Assembly (NCBI RefSeq): GCF_014196195.1
Contig: NZ_JACIDF010000001.1
Coordinates: forward strand, 310,001-374,000
Length of the DNA stretch: 64,000 nt
Direction of reading: 5' to 3'
DNA from: Anoxybacteroides rupiense
GTDB lineage: Bacteria > Bacillota > Bacilli > Bacillales > Anoxybacillaceae
Shown here: in pieces, positions 32,772 to 41,475 of the stretch
Position numbering within the stretch: position 1 is the stretch's first letter
Layout of the letters: each line of letters opens with the position of its first letter
Position numbers and translations under genes: made by a program
The notes under the pieces: model-generated
Seen by the model: the letters and a program-made list of their open reading frames with translations, nothing else
Told to the model about the DNA's origin: nothing
Databases searched by the model: none

Positions 32772-34424
32772 TTATTGACTACCCACAAAACATTCGAAAT
32801 CTGCATCAATGCTTTGTAAAGATGTGGTTAATGCATGAATATGAATGTTCCAGCGGCCAGCCATACTGATCATTCCTTGGATTTGATAAGTGCCGGATTG
32901 ATTTCCGCGAACTTGTAAAACATTTTCTCCCATATCCATTTCCTTAGATGCAAGTGTGACTGTCACTTGCTCAATATCCTGGACCGGCTGCCCTTTTTGA
33001 TTTTTAATATGGATCGTAAAATGATTGGTTCCTAATATATTGGGAGTCACTTTTAAGCCAATCGTATACCCGTGAACCTCTTTTGTTTGCTGAAAAGGGC
33101 CCGGAGCCGCTGTCGCGGGAGGGAGATTCGTCAAAACGGCAGCAAGAAGCAGCACGATGATTCCGATCCCCCATTCTCCCCATATTGAAAGCCCTAATTT
33201 TCTTCCTTTCTTTCTCGCCCATATATGGATGGAAGCTAGCAGCAGCATCATCATCAATAACATGACTTTACCCATCAAGAACTTCCCGTACATGGTCGAA
33301 AGAAGAGCAGAAAAGGTCGGAACTTGTTGAAGGCTCATGTATGCACCCGTCATCATGACCCCACAAGCAAAAATCGCCCCCCAGTAAGAAAATCTTTTAA
33401 TCGCGGCCCAATACCGATGCCAATCTTTTTCCTTCTTCGCCAATAGCTCTAGCGGCAAAATAATGGCTATCATGCATAAGCTCCCCAGCCAAAGGCTCGC
33501 AGCAAGAAGATGCAGAAAATCTATCAATACAGAAATCATGCGATGAGGAGACGCTGTTGTATGTCCAAGTAACGATTTCGTAAACAAAAGCCCCATTCCG
33601 ATAATGAATGACAAAGACACCCAACGTTTAAGCCGCTTCTCTTGGCGCTGATGGAAATATGTAATGGCAGAGCCCGTTATCAGCAATAATCCAAGGCATG
33701 CGATCTGAATGAGCCAGACAGAGCCAAATGAACTATCCGTAATCATTTTTTTTATGAAGGATACGCTCCATGCTTTAGACCATGGTACATCTGCTTCGAC
33801 TGTAATTTGTAAAGGCAGACTCAGTAAAATTGAAAGACTCATTCCAATGTAAGCGAGCCAATACAAAGCATTATATCTGAATGAAAAAGAAAAAGTCTCC
33901 TGCTTCGGCTCTACTATTTGTTTAAAAAAAAGCATTCCGACAAACAAAGATGAGCTTACGTAAAACAGCCAGCGAATCCATACCATATCCAGCTGTGGCA
34001 AATAGTTTTTGGTTTTAGGCAAAATCGATGTTTCCGTTTTGCCTCCTTGTCCAATTTGAAACGGAATCGTTCCCTTGACCGGATGGCCATCGCTGGAAAC
34101 GACCCTCCATTGGATCATATACGTTCCCTGCGACAGAGCGTTTGGCAAATTCGCTTCAAGTATTTTTGGATGATTCTTATCAATCCGTACCTGGTTTAAT
34201 GTAATCGATTGCCCTGCTTCATTGATTAGCTTCAAAGAGTAAAAATGGTCTTGAATTTCTTCATTAAACTCGATGCGAATCATACTCGGAGCGCGAGCCA
34301 ATGTTTCATTTTCTGACGGCGTGGAGCGAACAATATAAGCATGGGCAAATGAGCGGCCAGGGAATAGGTTGAGCAGGAATATACCCACCAATCCCCATAG
34401 CAGTACTTTGTGCAAACGAAGCAA
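32772..34424 (-). CDS. ycnJ: YcnJ-type copper import protein (CopC-CopD fusion)
   Basis: The 550-residue fusion has a signal peptide ending at SFA-HA, after which the CopC domain begins with an N-terminal His (HAYIVRSTPSENE, about 28-130) and contains VVSSDGHPVKGTIPF. A CopD part with about eight membrane helices follows (about 145-430), including conserved His in LLGHTTASPHR. An extracellular C-terminal domain of about 110 residues comes last. B. subtilis YcnJ, 541 residues, is a copper uptake protein repressed by YcnK. No ycnK gene is beside it here. GGAGGGAAA precedes the ATG. Confidence 0.92.
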   Translation of the reverse strand: MLRLHKVLLWGLVGIFLLNLFPGRSFAHAYIVRSTPSENETLARAPSMIRIEFNEEIQDHFYSLKLINEAGQSITLNQVRIDKNHPKILEANLPNALSQGTYMIQWRVVSSDGHPVKGTIPFQIGQGGKTETSILPKTKNYLPQLDMVWIRWLFYVSSSLFVGMLFFKQIVEPKQETFSFSFRYNALYWLAYIGMSLSILLSLPLQITVEADVPWSKAWSVSFIKKMITDSSFGSVWLIQIACLGLLLITGSAITYFHQRQEKRLKRWVSLSFIIGMGLLFTKSLLGHTTASPHRMISVLIDFLHLLAASLWLGSLCMIAIILPLELLAKKEKDWHRYWAAIKRFSYWGAIFACGVMMTGAYMSLQQVPTFSALLSTMYGKFLMGKVMLLMMMLLLASIHIWARKKGRKLGLSIWGEWGIGIIVLLLAAVLTNLPPATAAPGPFQQTKEVHGYTIGLKVTPNILGTNHFTIHIKNQKGQPVQDIEQVTVTLASKEMDMGENVLQVRGNQSGTYQIQGMISMAGRWNIHIHALTTSLQSIDADFECFVGSQ

Positions 34425-34577
34425 CGATTTCCCTCCTTGTGACTGTACTTTCCGTTTTTCTGATCGATCACGTTTGGCTATGTCTAGCTGTATCCGCTTT
34501 AATCAAAGCCCCCATGTCGGACAAACTCTCCTTTTTCGCCCGGAAAAGTTCGATATGTATTTATATTAGATAAACAC

Positions 34578-34617
34578 TGTGAAAAAAGTGTGAAGGATGT
34601 ATGACACTTTTTTCACA
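34578..34617. promoter_or_regulatory. Perfect 14-bp inverted repeat upstream of ycnJ
   Basis: TGTGAAAAAAGTGT (34578-34591) and ACACTTTTTTCACA (34604-34617) are exact complements around 12 bases. It lies about 155 bases before ycnJ and beside an A/T-rich TAATATAAAT that could be a -10. It may be an operator or an extended hairpin in the leader; no CsoR-type box is seen. Confidence 0.5.
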
Positions 34618-34636
34618 TGATATCCGCTATGAGAGC

Positions 34637-34663
34637 AAAAAAATAAACCCGTGTATACGGGTT
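34637..34663 (-). terminator. Terminator of the YitT-family gene
   Basis: AACCCGT-GTAT-ACGGGTT (34646-34663) is a perfect hairpin followed on the minus strand by TTATTTTTTT (34637-34645). It lies 115 bases after the yitT-like stop and insulates ycnJ. Confidence 0.75.
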
Positions 34664-34725
34664 AAACTAGCCCTTGATTCGCCTTTCATCCTCTCGCCTA
34701 AACGTTGAATAACAAGCATATCCGC

Positions 34726-34757
34726 TTCAGCAGCCGTCTTTATCAACGGCTGCTGAA
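34726..34757. repeat. Perfect 12-bp hairpin after YitT-family gene
   Basis: TTCAGCAGCCGT and ACGGCTGCTGAA pair around 8 bases, 21 bases after the stop of the YitT-family gene. It lacks a T-run, so it may serve as an mRNA 3' stabiliser before the terminator at 34637-34663. Confidence 0.5.
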
Positions 34758-34778
34758 CTAGCTACAAACAAGTATGGA

Positions 34779-35675
34779 TTAATGAATGTCCCGTTTCTTA
34801 AAACGTCCGCCGCGCACTTCAGCAATATCGGCAATCGCCAAGAAAGCATTGGGATCATTTTCTTCTACAATTTCTTTCAGCTTTGCCTCCTCAAGGCGTG
34901 TAATCACACAAAACACTACTTTTTTATCATCTCCGGAAAATGCGCCTTCCCCGCTCAAATAGGTAACGCCGCGCCCAAGTCGATTCATGATGGCGCTGCC
35001 GATCATTTCCGAATTATCACTAATAATCCAGGCTGATTTCGACTCATCTAATCCTTTAATCACGACATCAATGGTTTTAAAGGCAATAACATAGGCTAAA
35101 ATCGAGTACATCGCGCGATCCCAAGTATATACGAATCCAGCCGTACCAAGGATAAAAATATTAAAAAACATAATAATTTCGCCAACGGAAAAAGGAATCT
35201 TTTTATTGATCAGTATCGCCAATATTTCCGTGCCATCTAACGCACCGCCACAGCGAATAACAAGTCCTACTCCCATGCCTAAAATCATGCCGCCGAAAAT
35301 CGTGGCCAACAAAATATCTTCTGTAAAAGCAGGAACAGGGTGAAACAAAGAGGTAAAAACAGATAAAACAGCAATTCCAAATAATGTGGAAATAGCAAAG
35401 GTTTTACCGATTTGCTTATATCCCATAAAAAAGAATGGAAGGTTTAAAAAGAAAATGAAAATACCGAGGCGATAACCTGTAATGTGGGAAAGCATAATGG
35501 AAATGCCTGTTATGCCTCCATCGATGACTTTATTGGGAACTAAAAAGATCTCAAGTCCCACAGCCATTGCAACAGCGCCAATAAAAATGCCGATTGCCCT
35601 TTTAAGAATTTTTGTTTTAGATAATTGCTGATGTTGAACTGATACTTTAGCTGATTGTGATAAGATTTCTGACAA
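34779..35675 (-). CDS. YitT family membrane protein
   Basis: The 298-residue protein has five or six membrane helices (about residues 27-215; DUF161 repeats with GGITGISIMLSHITGYRLGI) and a soluble C-terminal DUF2179 domain (about 215-290; GRGVTYLSGEGAFSGDDKKV). The family is widespread in Bacilli with several paralogues of unclear function; proposed roles are transport-related. AGGGGGAG precedes the ATG. It is a single gene with about 600 bases upstream free of genes. Confidence 0.9.
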   Translation of the reverse strand: MSEILSQSAKVSVQHQQLSKTKILKRAIGIFIGAVAMAVGLEIFLVPNKVIDGGITGISIMLSHITGYRLGIFIFFLNLPFFFMGYKQIGKTFAISTLFGIAVLSVFTSLFHPVPAFTEDILLATIFGGMILGMGVGLVIRCGGALDGTEILAILINKKIPFSVGEIIMFFNIFILGTAGFVYTWDRAMYSILAYVIAFKTIDVVIKGLDESKSAWIISDNSEMIGSAIMNRLGRGVTYLSGEGAFSGDDKKVVFCVITRLEEAKLKEIVEENDPNAFLAIADIAEVRGGRFKKRDIH

Positions 35676-36244
35676 AATTACTCCCCCTTATTCTTGATAA
35701 ACAGCGCTCATGATCCAATGCCTCCTAAATAAAATTGTTTGGTTTTGCTAAATGATAGCATACATATAGATAAAATGGGATTGCTTCATTATATAAGTGA
35801 AAATATAGCCTACGCTAAGAGAAGGGGCAAATCGGCAAGTTGGCCATCTCTTTCTCACATTAGATCACTCGCACGTTAGTTCTTCTTCGTTTTTATTATA
35901 TCAAAAAACGATGAATATGACGCATATCATGCACTGTGATATTCTCTCCCTATGCTGACGTCAAGAGTTGGGGGCTCGGGTTATCCCTTCTGTTAGATAC
36001 AACTTGATTCATCCACATTTATTCCTTGTATGGCAGGTGACGCCCCTCTTTCAGTGATTAGGTGGTGAAAAACTTTCTCCACAGAACCATAAACGCGCTA
36101 TGCAGGTATTTGTCCCACGAATACGTGACGAAAGACTTTTTTGAGCATAGAAATTTTTCTACATACTTCTTTCGTTCCATTTTTCAGTTGGATTTATGAT
36201 AGTTTTTATTCATCAAATTTCAATAAAATCCATGTTTGTCCAAA
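35676..36244. other. Gene-free stretch between yitT-like and yjcZ-like genes
   Basis: About 570 bases show no convincing coding frame and no long repeat. It contains the promoter side of the yitT-like gene on the minus strand. Nothing else could be assigned. Confidence 0.4.
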
Positions 36245-36271
36245 ACATGATACAAACTTTTTCATACACTA
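36245..36271 (+). promoter_or_regulatory. Sigma-K-like promoter of the yjcZ-type gene
   Basis: AC (36245-36246), 16 bases, then CATACACTA (36263-36271) fits the sigma-K pattern AC-N16/17-CATANNNTA known from B. subtilis. It is 33 bases before the ATG of a spore-associated type of small protein. Confidence 0.5.
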
Positions 36272-36303
36272 ATAGTATCCTTCGGATGAAAGGGGGAAAT
36301 TCC

Positions 36304-36402
36304 ATGTCTCAATACGGCGGATCTTATAATAATGGCTTTGTGTTAATCGTAGTATTGTTTATCTTATTAATTATCGTTGGTGCATCGTTAATTAACTATT
36401 AA
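36304..36402 (+). CDS. YjcZ-family sporulation-associated small membrane protein
   Basis: This 32-residue peptide starts MSQYGGSYNNGF and ends in one hydrophobic helix (VLIVVLFILLIIVGASLI). That is the pattern of the YjcZ/YtrH-like tiny sporulation proteins common in Bacillaceae (Gly/Tyr head, single transmembrane tail). AAAGGGGG sits 8 bases upstream of the ATG; longer readings to 36196 have no ribosome binding site. A sigma-K-like promoter precedes it and a strong terminator follows. Its function is unknown in any species to my knowledge. Confidence 0.85.
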   Translation: MSQYGGSYNNGFVLIVVLFILLIIVGASLINY

Positions 36403-36435
36403 CAGCCCGTTTTCACCCTCTTCTTCATTGCCGCT

Positions 36436-36469
36436 GGGAGTTCCGTCCAAACGGAACTCCCTTTCTTTT
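36436..36469 (+). terminator. Terminator of the yjcZ-type gene
   Basis: GGGAGTTCCGT-CCAA-ACGGAACTCCC is a perfect 11-bp hairpin followed by TTTCTTTT, 34 bases after the stop codon. Confidence 0.92.
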
Positions 36470-36800
36470 CATATCCCCCTCTTCTCTCCATTAGAATAAT
36501 GGGAAGAAAATTTTCTTTCACATCATCTTAACAATAAAAGTCCAAAAAATGGATAGCTAATTTTAACATGTTTTTACAGGTGTGTTGATTATCCAATAAA
36601 AACTAATGGTCATTGCTTGGTTCCTAGCTAGATCACTCCATGTTTTTAGTAAAATAATGGATCATCAACACTTGTGATGTTTTGATCCTGTCATTTTGCC
36701 TGAGCCTCTCCAAAAAAGAAGACAAACCACATAAAATAAAACAATCCGAAACATCTCTGTGTTTTTTGCTTTATCAGCGTTATATAGCAAAGCAGGCTTC

Positions 36801-37136
36801 TCACTTATGAATATGGACAGGTGTTCCGATTGGCACAAGTGCAGCTAACTCCACCACATCTTGATTATGCATACGAATGCAGCCATGGGATACATTTTTT
36901 CCTATAGAGGAAGGGTTATTCGTTCCGTGTATTCCATAGTGTGGCTTAGAGAGTCCCATCCACATAGCCCCGAAAGCGCCTCCAGGATGACGCTGTTTAT
37001 TAATGATCGTATACGTTCCTGAAGGGGTTGGTGTCAACATTTTACCAACAGCAATGGGATACACCTTAATGAGCCGCTGTCCATCGTAAAGCTTTAATTG
37101 ATGTTTACTTGTCGAGACATCGATCCAACGCGCCAT
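36801..37136 (-). CDS. Short L,D-transpeptidase (YkuD domain)
   Basis: The 111-residue protein is almost exactly one YkuD domain. The catalytic signature [20 protein letters not shown] (about 68-87) supplies the His and the nucleophilic Cys (SHGCIR), and the N-terminal [20 protein letters not shown] is the usual first strand. YkuD enzymes form 3-3 cross-links in peptidoglycan, mostly in spores or stationary cells. This one lacks a signal peptide, LysM or membrane helix, so it may act inside the developing spore or leave the cell another way. No partner gene is near. Confidence 0.88.
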   Translation of the reverse strand: MARWIDVSTSKHQLKLYDGQRLIKVYPIAVGKMLTPTPSGTYTIINKQRHPGGAFGAMWMGLSKPHYGIHGTNNPSSIGKNVSHGCIRMHNQDVVELAALVPIGTPVHIHK

Positions 37137-37845
37137 CCAACCATCTCCAGATAAAAATTTGAATTTTGTATCAGTGTATGAGTTTTTTTATTTTTTGACA
37201 TTCATGAACCTCGCCCATCTCCCCTCCGTTAAGAGAGAGGAGTTTTTTACCACTCAATCCAAGAAGCTTCAGCGCAAAAGAAAGTGGCTTCTCCTGCTTG
37301 ATAGGAGGATCGGAAAAGCCTTCTGGGCCGATTCGGTAAGCGAAAAGGGGAACGTTTTTTGGTGATCAAGCAATCGAACAATCCGAAATCACTTTTTGAA
37401 GACCTAAAAGTTTGTTATGAAGAATAACCTGTGGCGCTTGTCCAATCCATTCACTTATGTATGATCCTCGCGCCGTATACAGACAATGAAAGAAATGGTA
37501 TCTATCAAAACTCACGGTCAAAAGTGGATTATTACCTAGTCAAAGGCAACGAATATTGAGGAGGCGAGCCATATTCGTCATCCTTGCATACCATGTCCAA
37601 TGAGCGCTTCGGGTAACGAATCATAAAAAATTTCCTTGTCGTGAAAGCGATCGCAATAGACAAACAGGCTCTTCAACACGTTCATTCATTGCTTTTGAAT
37701 CTCTCTATCGTTCCATAGTTTTTCTCCTACATCAACACAGAAGTATGCTGACTGAATACTGCACTTGATCCATGAATCCATACTTGTCAGAACCGTCTCA
37801 TTCGAATAGAATAAAGACAAAGTGATTTTGGAAAGGAGTGAAAAA
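37137..37845. other. Gene-free stretch before the coiled-coil gene
   Basis: About 700 bases carry no supported gene. Short hairpin-like CTCC/GAGGAG sequences near 37218-37240 vaguely resemble the repeats at 20841 and 38511 but are too weak to call. Confidence 0.35.
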
Positions 37846-38202
37846 ATGGAACAAAAGCTTGACCTCATTTTAGAAAAAATGACGTCGATTGACAATGAGC
37901 TAAAAAATGTCCATGATCGATTAGATGATATCGGAACACAATTAAAACAGATAGATGACCGATTGAACCGAGTTGAAAAGCGGCTGGATCAAGTGGAAAC
38001 ACGGTTAGATCAAGTTGAAGCAAGATTAAGTCATGTTGAAGAGCGATTAGATCGGGTTGAACAGGAACAAAAATTAATGAAGCAAGCTGTAATGGAAACA
38101 AACGAAGAAGTGAAAAACCTCCAAGAAAGCTTTAAATCTGTCTACGAAATCATCGGCGAACATGACGTTTCCATCCGTACGTTAAGAAAAAAAATCATGT
38201 AA
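37846..38202 (+). CDS. Small coiled-coil protein with RLxxVEx heptad repeats
   Basis: The 118-residue protein is nearly all coiled coil. Five consecutive heptads of the form RLxxVEx (about residues 39-73) are framed by MEQKLDLILEKMTSIDNELK before and a less regular helix after, ending RTLRKKIM. There is no signal peptide or membrane helix. GAAAGGAGTG sits 6 bases before the ATG at 37846; the frame is open slightly further upstream. It looks like an oligomerisation module, similar to small Bacillus proteins and phage fibre stalks, but no family can be named. It stands alone. Confidence 0.7.
   Translation: MEQKLDLILEKMTSIDNELKNVHDRLDDIGTQLKQIDDRLNRVEKRLDQVETRLDQVEARLSHVEERLDRVEQEQKLMKQAVMETNEEVKNLQESFKSVYEIIGEHDVSIRTLRKKIM
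37960..38064 (+). repeat. Five 21-bp degenerate tandem repeats encoding heptads
   Basis: Units start at 37960, 37981, 38002, 38023 and 38044. Each encodes (R)(L)xx(V)(E)x, with codon variation between units, so expansion is not recent. Confidence 0.75.
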
Positions 38203-38510
38203 TTTACATCTCCTTCAAAAGTAAGGACCTCACCTCTTTTTTCATACTTCAACATGATGTTATATTTTCTGGTATCCCTACATAGTATTTAATTTATTAC
38301 ATGCAATTGGATATGGTAACATTTGTATGATGGAACTTTTGCCGTTTGTCCATGGTCAGTTAGTTGAAAGCAGCAGCTTCCTAAAGAAAGCAGCGTTGTT
38401 CCAATGTTCACCACGCGGATGCATGGCGAAAAGGCAAGCCTGTAGACTTGCCTTCCGACCATATTTTTATTTCACCTTTCAGTTATGTTTCACATACATT
38501 TCGATAAATT

Positions 38511-38620
38511 ATAAACCTCCCTCCACCTCCACTTCGCTTAGAGGTGAGGAACTTCTCGGTGGATGGTGTGAAATTAGTAAATAACATGCTCTTTAGTGAA
38601 TAAAGGCCATTATTTCATCA
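38511..38620 (+). repeat. Degenerate IS200/IS605-type right-end hairpin, copy B
   Basis: CCTCCACCTCCACTTCGCTT with the complementary TAGAGGTGAGG forms a hairpin followed by ACTTCTCGGTGGATG (38551-38565), identical over 15 bases to copy A near 20881. TTATTTCA follows some 45 bases later in both copies. A nearby dyad AAGGCAAG / CTTGCCTT lies at 38429-38452. No transposase frame remains. Confidence 0.4.
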
Positions 38621-38763
38621 TAGCTGCTGTTCTTTTCTATAGCCATGTAACAAGCCCTAATCTTTTTTATGGAAAGAGATCCTCGACAGTCGATCCAGAG
38701 ATGTTATCTACACGCTGAAAATCGCGCTCGGAGCAACGAAAACCAGTGGAAAAAGTGTAAGGT

Positions 38764-39429
38764 TTATCCTGGTTTATAAATTCCATATTTTATAATTTCG
38801 AGATATTCATTCAGTTCTTTGATGGAGGAATCCATGATATGAGCGATGTCGATTGGTTTATTTTTATATAGAGTTAAGTATTTCGTAGCTAGCTGTTCAC
38901 TAATAAGCATCGTTATTTTTACTACGGTATCGACGGAAATATCCTCTCGCAGTTTTTCCGTTTGGATCAAGTCTTTCATATAAACACGCTCCAACATAAA
39001 GCCTTCCTGATACGTTTCGTAGTGTTCCTTTATGATCTCTTCCATTTCCTTTTTTACAGCAACAGGCGGATGAGTGAGCGCGTTCATAGCAAAATACGCT
39101 TCTTGAAGATACTTCTCTATCACTTTACGTTTCAATAGGACTATTTCTTTCACTCGTTCAAAAAAATCATCAGCCTGAACTTGTTTGAAGGCTTCTGTTA
39201 CTTCTTTCGTAAGCAGATCCTTTACATAATGGACTAAATAAAGGTATAAGTTTTTCTTGCTTTTAAAATAATGAAACAGAAGTCCTTTGGAAATTCCCGC
39301 CCGTCTCGTAATAACATCTGTGGAAGCTTTTTCATAGCCATTCTTCACAAATTCCTCAATAGCCACCTTGATAATCAAAGCTCTTTTTTCCTGTGGCTGC
39401 TTTTCAAATGCTGAATACAATTTAAACAC
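38764..39429 (-). CDS. TetR-family regulator of the adjacent ABC exporter
   Basis: The 221-residue protein has a TetR N-terminal helix-turn-helix (ALIIKVAIEEFVKNGYEKAS then TDVITRRAGISKGLLFHYFK, about 17-56) and a helical ligand domain. It is the last gene of a three-gene minus-strand operon after the ABC ATPase and permease (gap 12 bases). The operon promoter carries two TTGACT-type palindromes (41160-41210), the likely binding sites for self-repression. The inducer is unknown. The start ATG at 39429 lies close to the end of the permease gene; no strong ribosome binding site is visible, so translation may be coupled. Confidence 0.88.
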   Translation of the reverse strand: MFKLYSAFEKQPQEKRALIIKVAIEEFVKNGYEKASTDVITRRAGISKGLLFHYFKSKKNLYLYLVHYVKDLLTKEVTEAFKQVQADDFFERVKEIVLLKRKVIEKYLQEAYFAMNALTHPPVAVKKEMEEIIKEHYETYQEGFMLERVYMKDLIQTEKLREDISVDTVVKITMLISEQLATKYLTLYKNKPIDIAHIMDSSIKELNEYLEIIKYGIYKPG

Positions 39430-39441
39430 CTCAATGTTTTA

Positions 39442-40239
39442 TCAAACTGCCATATCCTTCTTTCTATATACCATAAAGGAAACGAATAAACTAATGAAAA
39501 TAACAGCGGCCATGATAAACATATAAAGAGGCTCCAGTTGATGATCACGAATAATTTGGGCAGCGTCTACATATTTAAACGGACTGAAATATTTTAAAAT
39601 CTCTAAGTCCTCCGAAATCCCTGCCATCACATTCATAAAATAAGCCGCTAGGACAATTCCTAGTGAAATGGAAAGAATGCTCCTTGTTTTTTTCAACATG
39701 GATGACAACATAAACGCGACAGCAGCAAATGTCAAATGAAGCAAAATGGTGGCAACGATTAGTAGGCTAAAGATGCCTGCCGGAACTTCCGGATCATCTG
39801 CAAATTGAAACCCGATCATACTTATGATTGTTATGACTCCGTTAAAGATCAAAATATTGACGAAAACAGCCAAAAGTTTTTCGGTCACAATTCGGTTTCT
39901 TGTAACCGGCTTTGACAGCAAAAATTCGATCGTCTTTTCATTTTCTTCCTTCGCTAGGATATTAGAGGCAAGAATAGCCACATATATGCTTCCTAAAAGA
40001 GTCGTCATCATATAAATTTCGATCCCGTAAAACCCCATCAGATCTCCTAGGCTTAATTCATTCATTCCCAACGCTTTTTTCATAGGCTCCGGATAAGCCT
40101 CTAGCAGCTTGTTCATTTCATTTTGCTGTTCAGCAAATTGCGGATAAATGCTTAACGTCAATAAAATGAGGCCACTAAGGACGACGCTCCAAATCATCAA
40201 CGACTTGAAATTTCGTTTCAGTTCCCTTTTAAAAATCAT
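39442..40239 (-). CDS. ABC transporter permease (ABC-2 type)
   Basis: The 265-residue protein has six predicted membrane helices. It starts with the ABC-2 permease pattern MIFKRELKRNFKSLMIWSV, followed by a long outside loop (residues 40-100) and SIYVAILASNILAKEENEKT with the SKPVTR segment (about 108-135), typical of bacitracin-/multidrug-type exporters. AAGGGAGGG precedes the ATG at 40239; the frame is open further upstream but unsupported. It pairs with the ATPase encoded 13 bases upstream. Substrate unknown. Confidence 0.88.
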   Translation of the reverse strand: MIFKRELKRNFKSLMIWSVVLSGLILLTLSIYPQFAEQQNEMNKLLEAYPEPMKKALGMNELSLGDLMGFYGIEIYMMTTLLGSIYVAILASNILAKEENEKTIEFLLSKPVTRNRIVTEKLLAVFVNILIFNGVITIISMIGFQFADDPEVPAGIFSLLIVATILLHLTFAAVAFMLSSMLKKTRSILSISLGIVLAAYFMNVMAGISEDLEILKYFSPFKYVDAAQIIRDHQLEPLYMFIMAAVIFISLFVSFMVYRKKDMAV

Positions 40240-40252
40240 ATCGATCCCTCCC

Positions 40253-41128
40253 TTACTTCTCATAGTAATGGATAAATACTTCTTCAAGAGACGGCTCTTC
40301 AATCAGCAAGTTTTGAATCGGCATCGTATTCAGCTGATGGAGAAGCGCCTTTATATCCCCGCTGTAAAGCAGCTTCATTTCACTGCCGTTGATTTCTTTT
40401 TTCGCGATTCCTTCGAGATTGAAGTCCATCGCATTCGCTTGTTCAAATGTAATGGTAATCTTTTTTAAATTGTTTTTCGTAAGATGTTCAATCGTTTCGA
40501 CTTTCACAAGCTGCCCTTCCTTAATAATAGCGACCCGGTCACACATCTTTTGCACTTCAGAAAGAATATGAGAGGAAAAAATAATGGTTGCTTCCTTTTC
40601 TCTTTCCTCTTTAAGAAGTTCAAAAAAGGTGTTTTGCATAAGCGGATCGAGTCCGCCTGTCGGTTCATCCAAGATCAAAAGTTTTGGCTCATGCAAAAGT
40701 GCTTGGACAATCCCTACTTTTTTTCGATTACCAAAGGAAAGATCCTCCATTTTTTTATGGAGATCAAGATCGAGTCTTTCTGCCAGTTCTTTCATTCTTT
40801 TTGGGTTGAATGTTTTGTAAAAGCCTGCGGAGTATTTTAATAAATCAACCACTTTCATATCATCGTAAAAATGAACTTCAGATGGCAGGTAACCCACCTT
40901 TTGTCTAATTTCTTTTGATTGTTTCACAATATCTTTCCCGAAAATTGTCGCACTCCCGCTGGTCGGATAGAGGAAATTTAAAAGCGTTCGAATAGTTGTG
41001 CTCTTACCTGCTCCATTCGGTCCAATAAATCCAAAAATTTCCCCTTTTTCAATGGAAAAGGTTAAGTTGGTAATTCCCCTGTTCTTCTTATACATTTTAG
41101 TCAAATGTTTGACATCTACAATGTTCAT
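40253..41128 (-). CDS. ABC transporter ATP-binding protein
   Basis: The 291-residue ATPase shows Walker A GPNGAGKST (about 36-44), the Q-loop region YLPSE, the signature LSFGNRKKVGIVQALLHEPK (about 134-153; LSFGN in place of the classic LSGGQ), Walker B LLILDEPTGGLDP, and the switch His of FSSHILSEVQ. The last 80 residues form the regulatory tail of drug-export ATPases. AAAGGAGGCGG precedes the ATG at 41128. It is the first gene of the ATPase-permease-TetR operon and would power export by the next gene's product. Confidence 0.92.
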   Translation of the reverse strand: MNIVDVKHLTKMYKKNRGITNLTFSIEKGEIFGFIGPNGAGKSTTIRTLLNFLYPTSGSATIFGKDIVKQSKEIRQKVGYLPSEVHFYDDMKVVDLLKYSAGFYKTFNPKRMKELAERLDLDLHKKMEDLSFGNRKKVGIVQALLHEPKLLILDEPTGGLDPLMQNTFFELLKEEREKEATIIFSSHILSEVQKMCDRVAIIKEGQLVKVETIEHLTKNNLKKITITFEQANAMDFNLEGIAKKEINGSEMKLLYSGDIKALLHQLNTMPIQNLLIEEPSLEEVFIHYYEK

Positions 41129-41159
41129 TCTTCCGCCTCCTTTAGGTGGCTTTGCACAG

Positions 41160-41210
41160 ATTGACTGGTTAGTCAATACCATTATATAGAAAATTGACTG
41201 GTGAGTCCAT
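41160..41210 (-). promoter_or_regulatory. Operon promoter with two TetR-type operators
   Basis: ATTGACT-GGTT-AGTCAAT (41160-41177) is a perfect dyad. A second, imperfect copy ATTGACTGGTGAGTCCAT lies at 41193-41210. On the minus strand the -10 TATAAT (41181-41186) lies between them, and TGGACT (41204-41209), 17 bases upstream, is a possible -35 inside the outer operator. Bound repressor would block the promoter. Confidence 0.7.
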
Positions 41211-41475
41211 TTGTTTTTTAAATTTTAAAAACGAATGGGTTGAAAACCGTTCGATATCAAAAACTGCACATCATTCATCTTTATTAAAAATATCATTGTT
41301 TTTATCTCACTCTAATCCAAGTAAATTCCATAAAATTGTCTTCTTCCACATAGAAGATAAACGCCTAATGTTCGTTGTTTCCTATCCAATTTCTCTCAGT
41401 AAAAAATACATAATCTACCCTGTTGTCCCTCATTCAGCTCACTACCACTTTTCTTAGTTTAGAAAATTGCACACA

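Noticed and set aside
37960-38064. Regularly spaced 21-bp repeats as a possible CRISPR array
   Set aside because: The repeats are contiguous without spacers, vary at codon third positions and encode heptads in a clear gene.
38764-41210. ABC-TetR cluster as a bacitracin-type sensor/exporter system
   Set aside because: No histidine kinase or response regulator is present; the regulator is TetR-type, so only a simple repressor-controlled exporter is supported.
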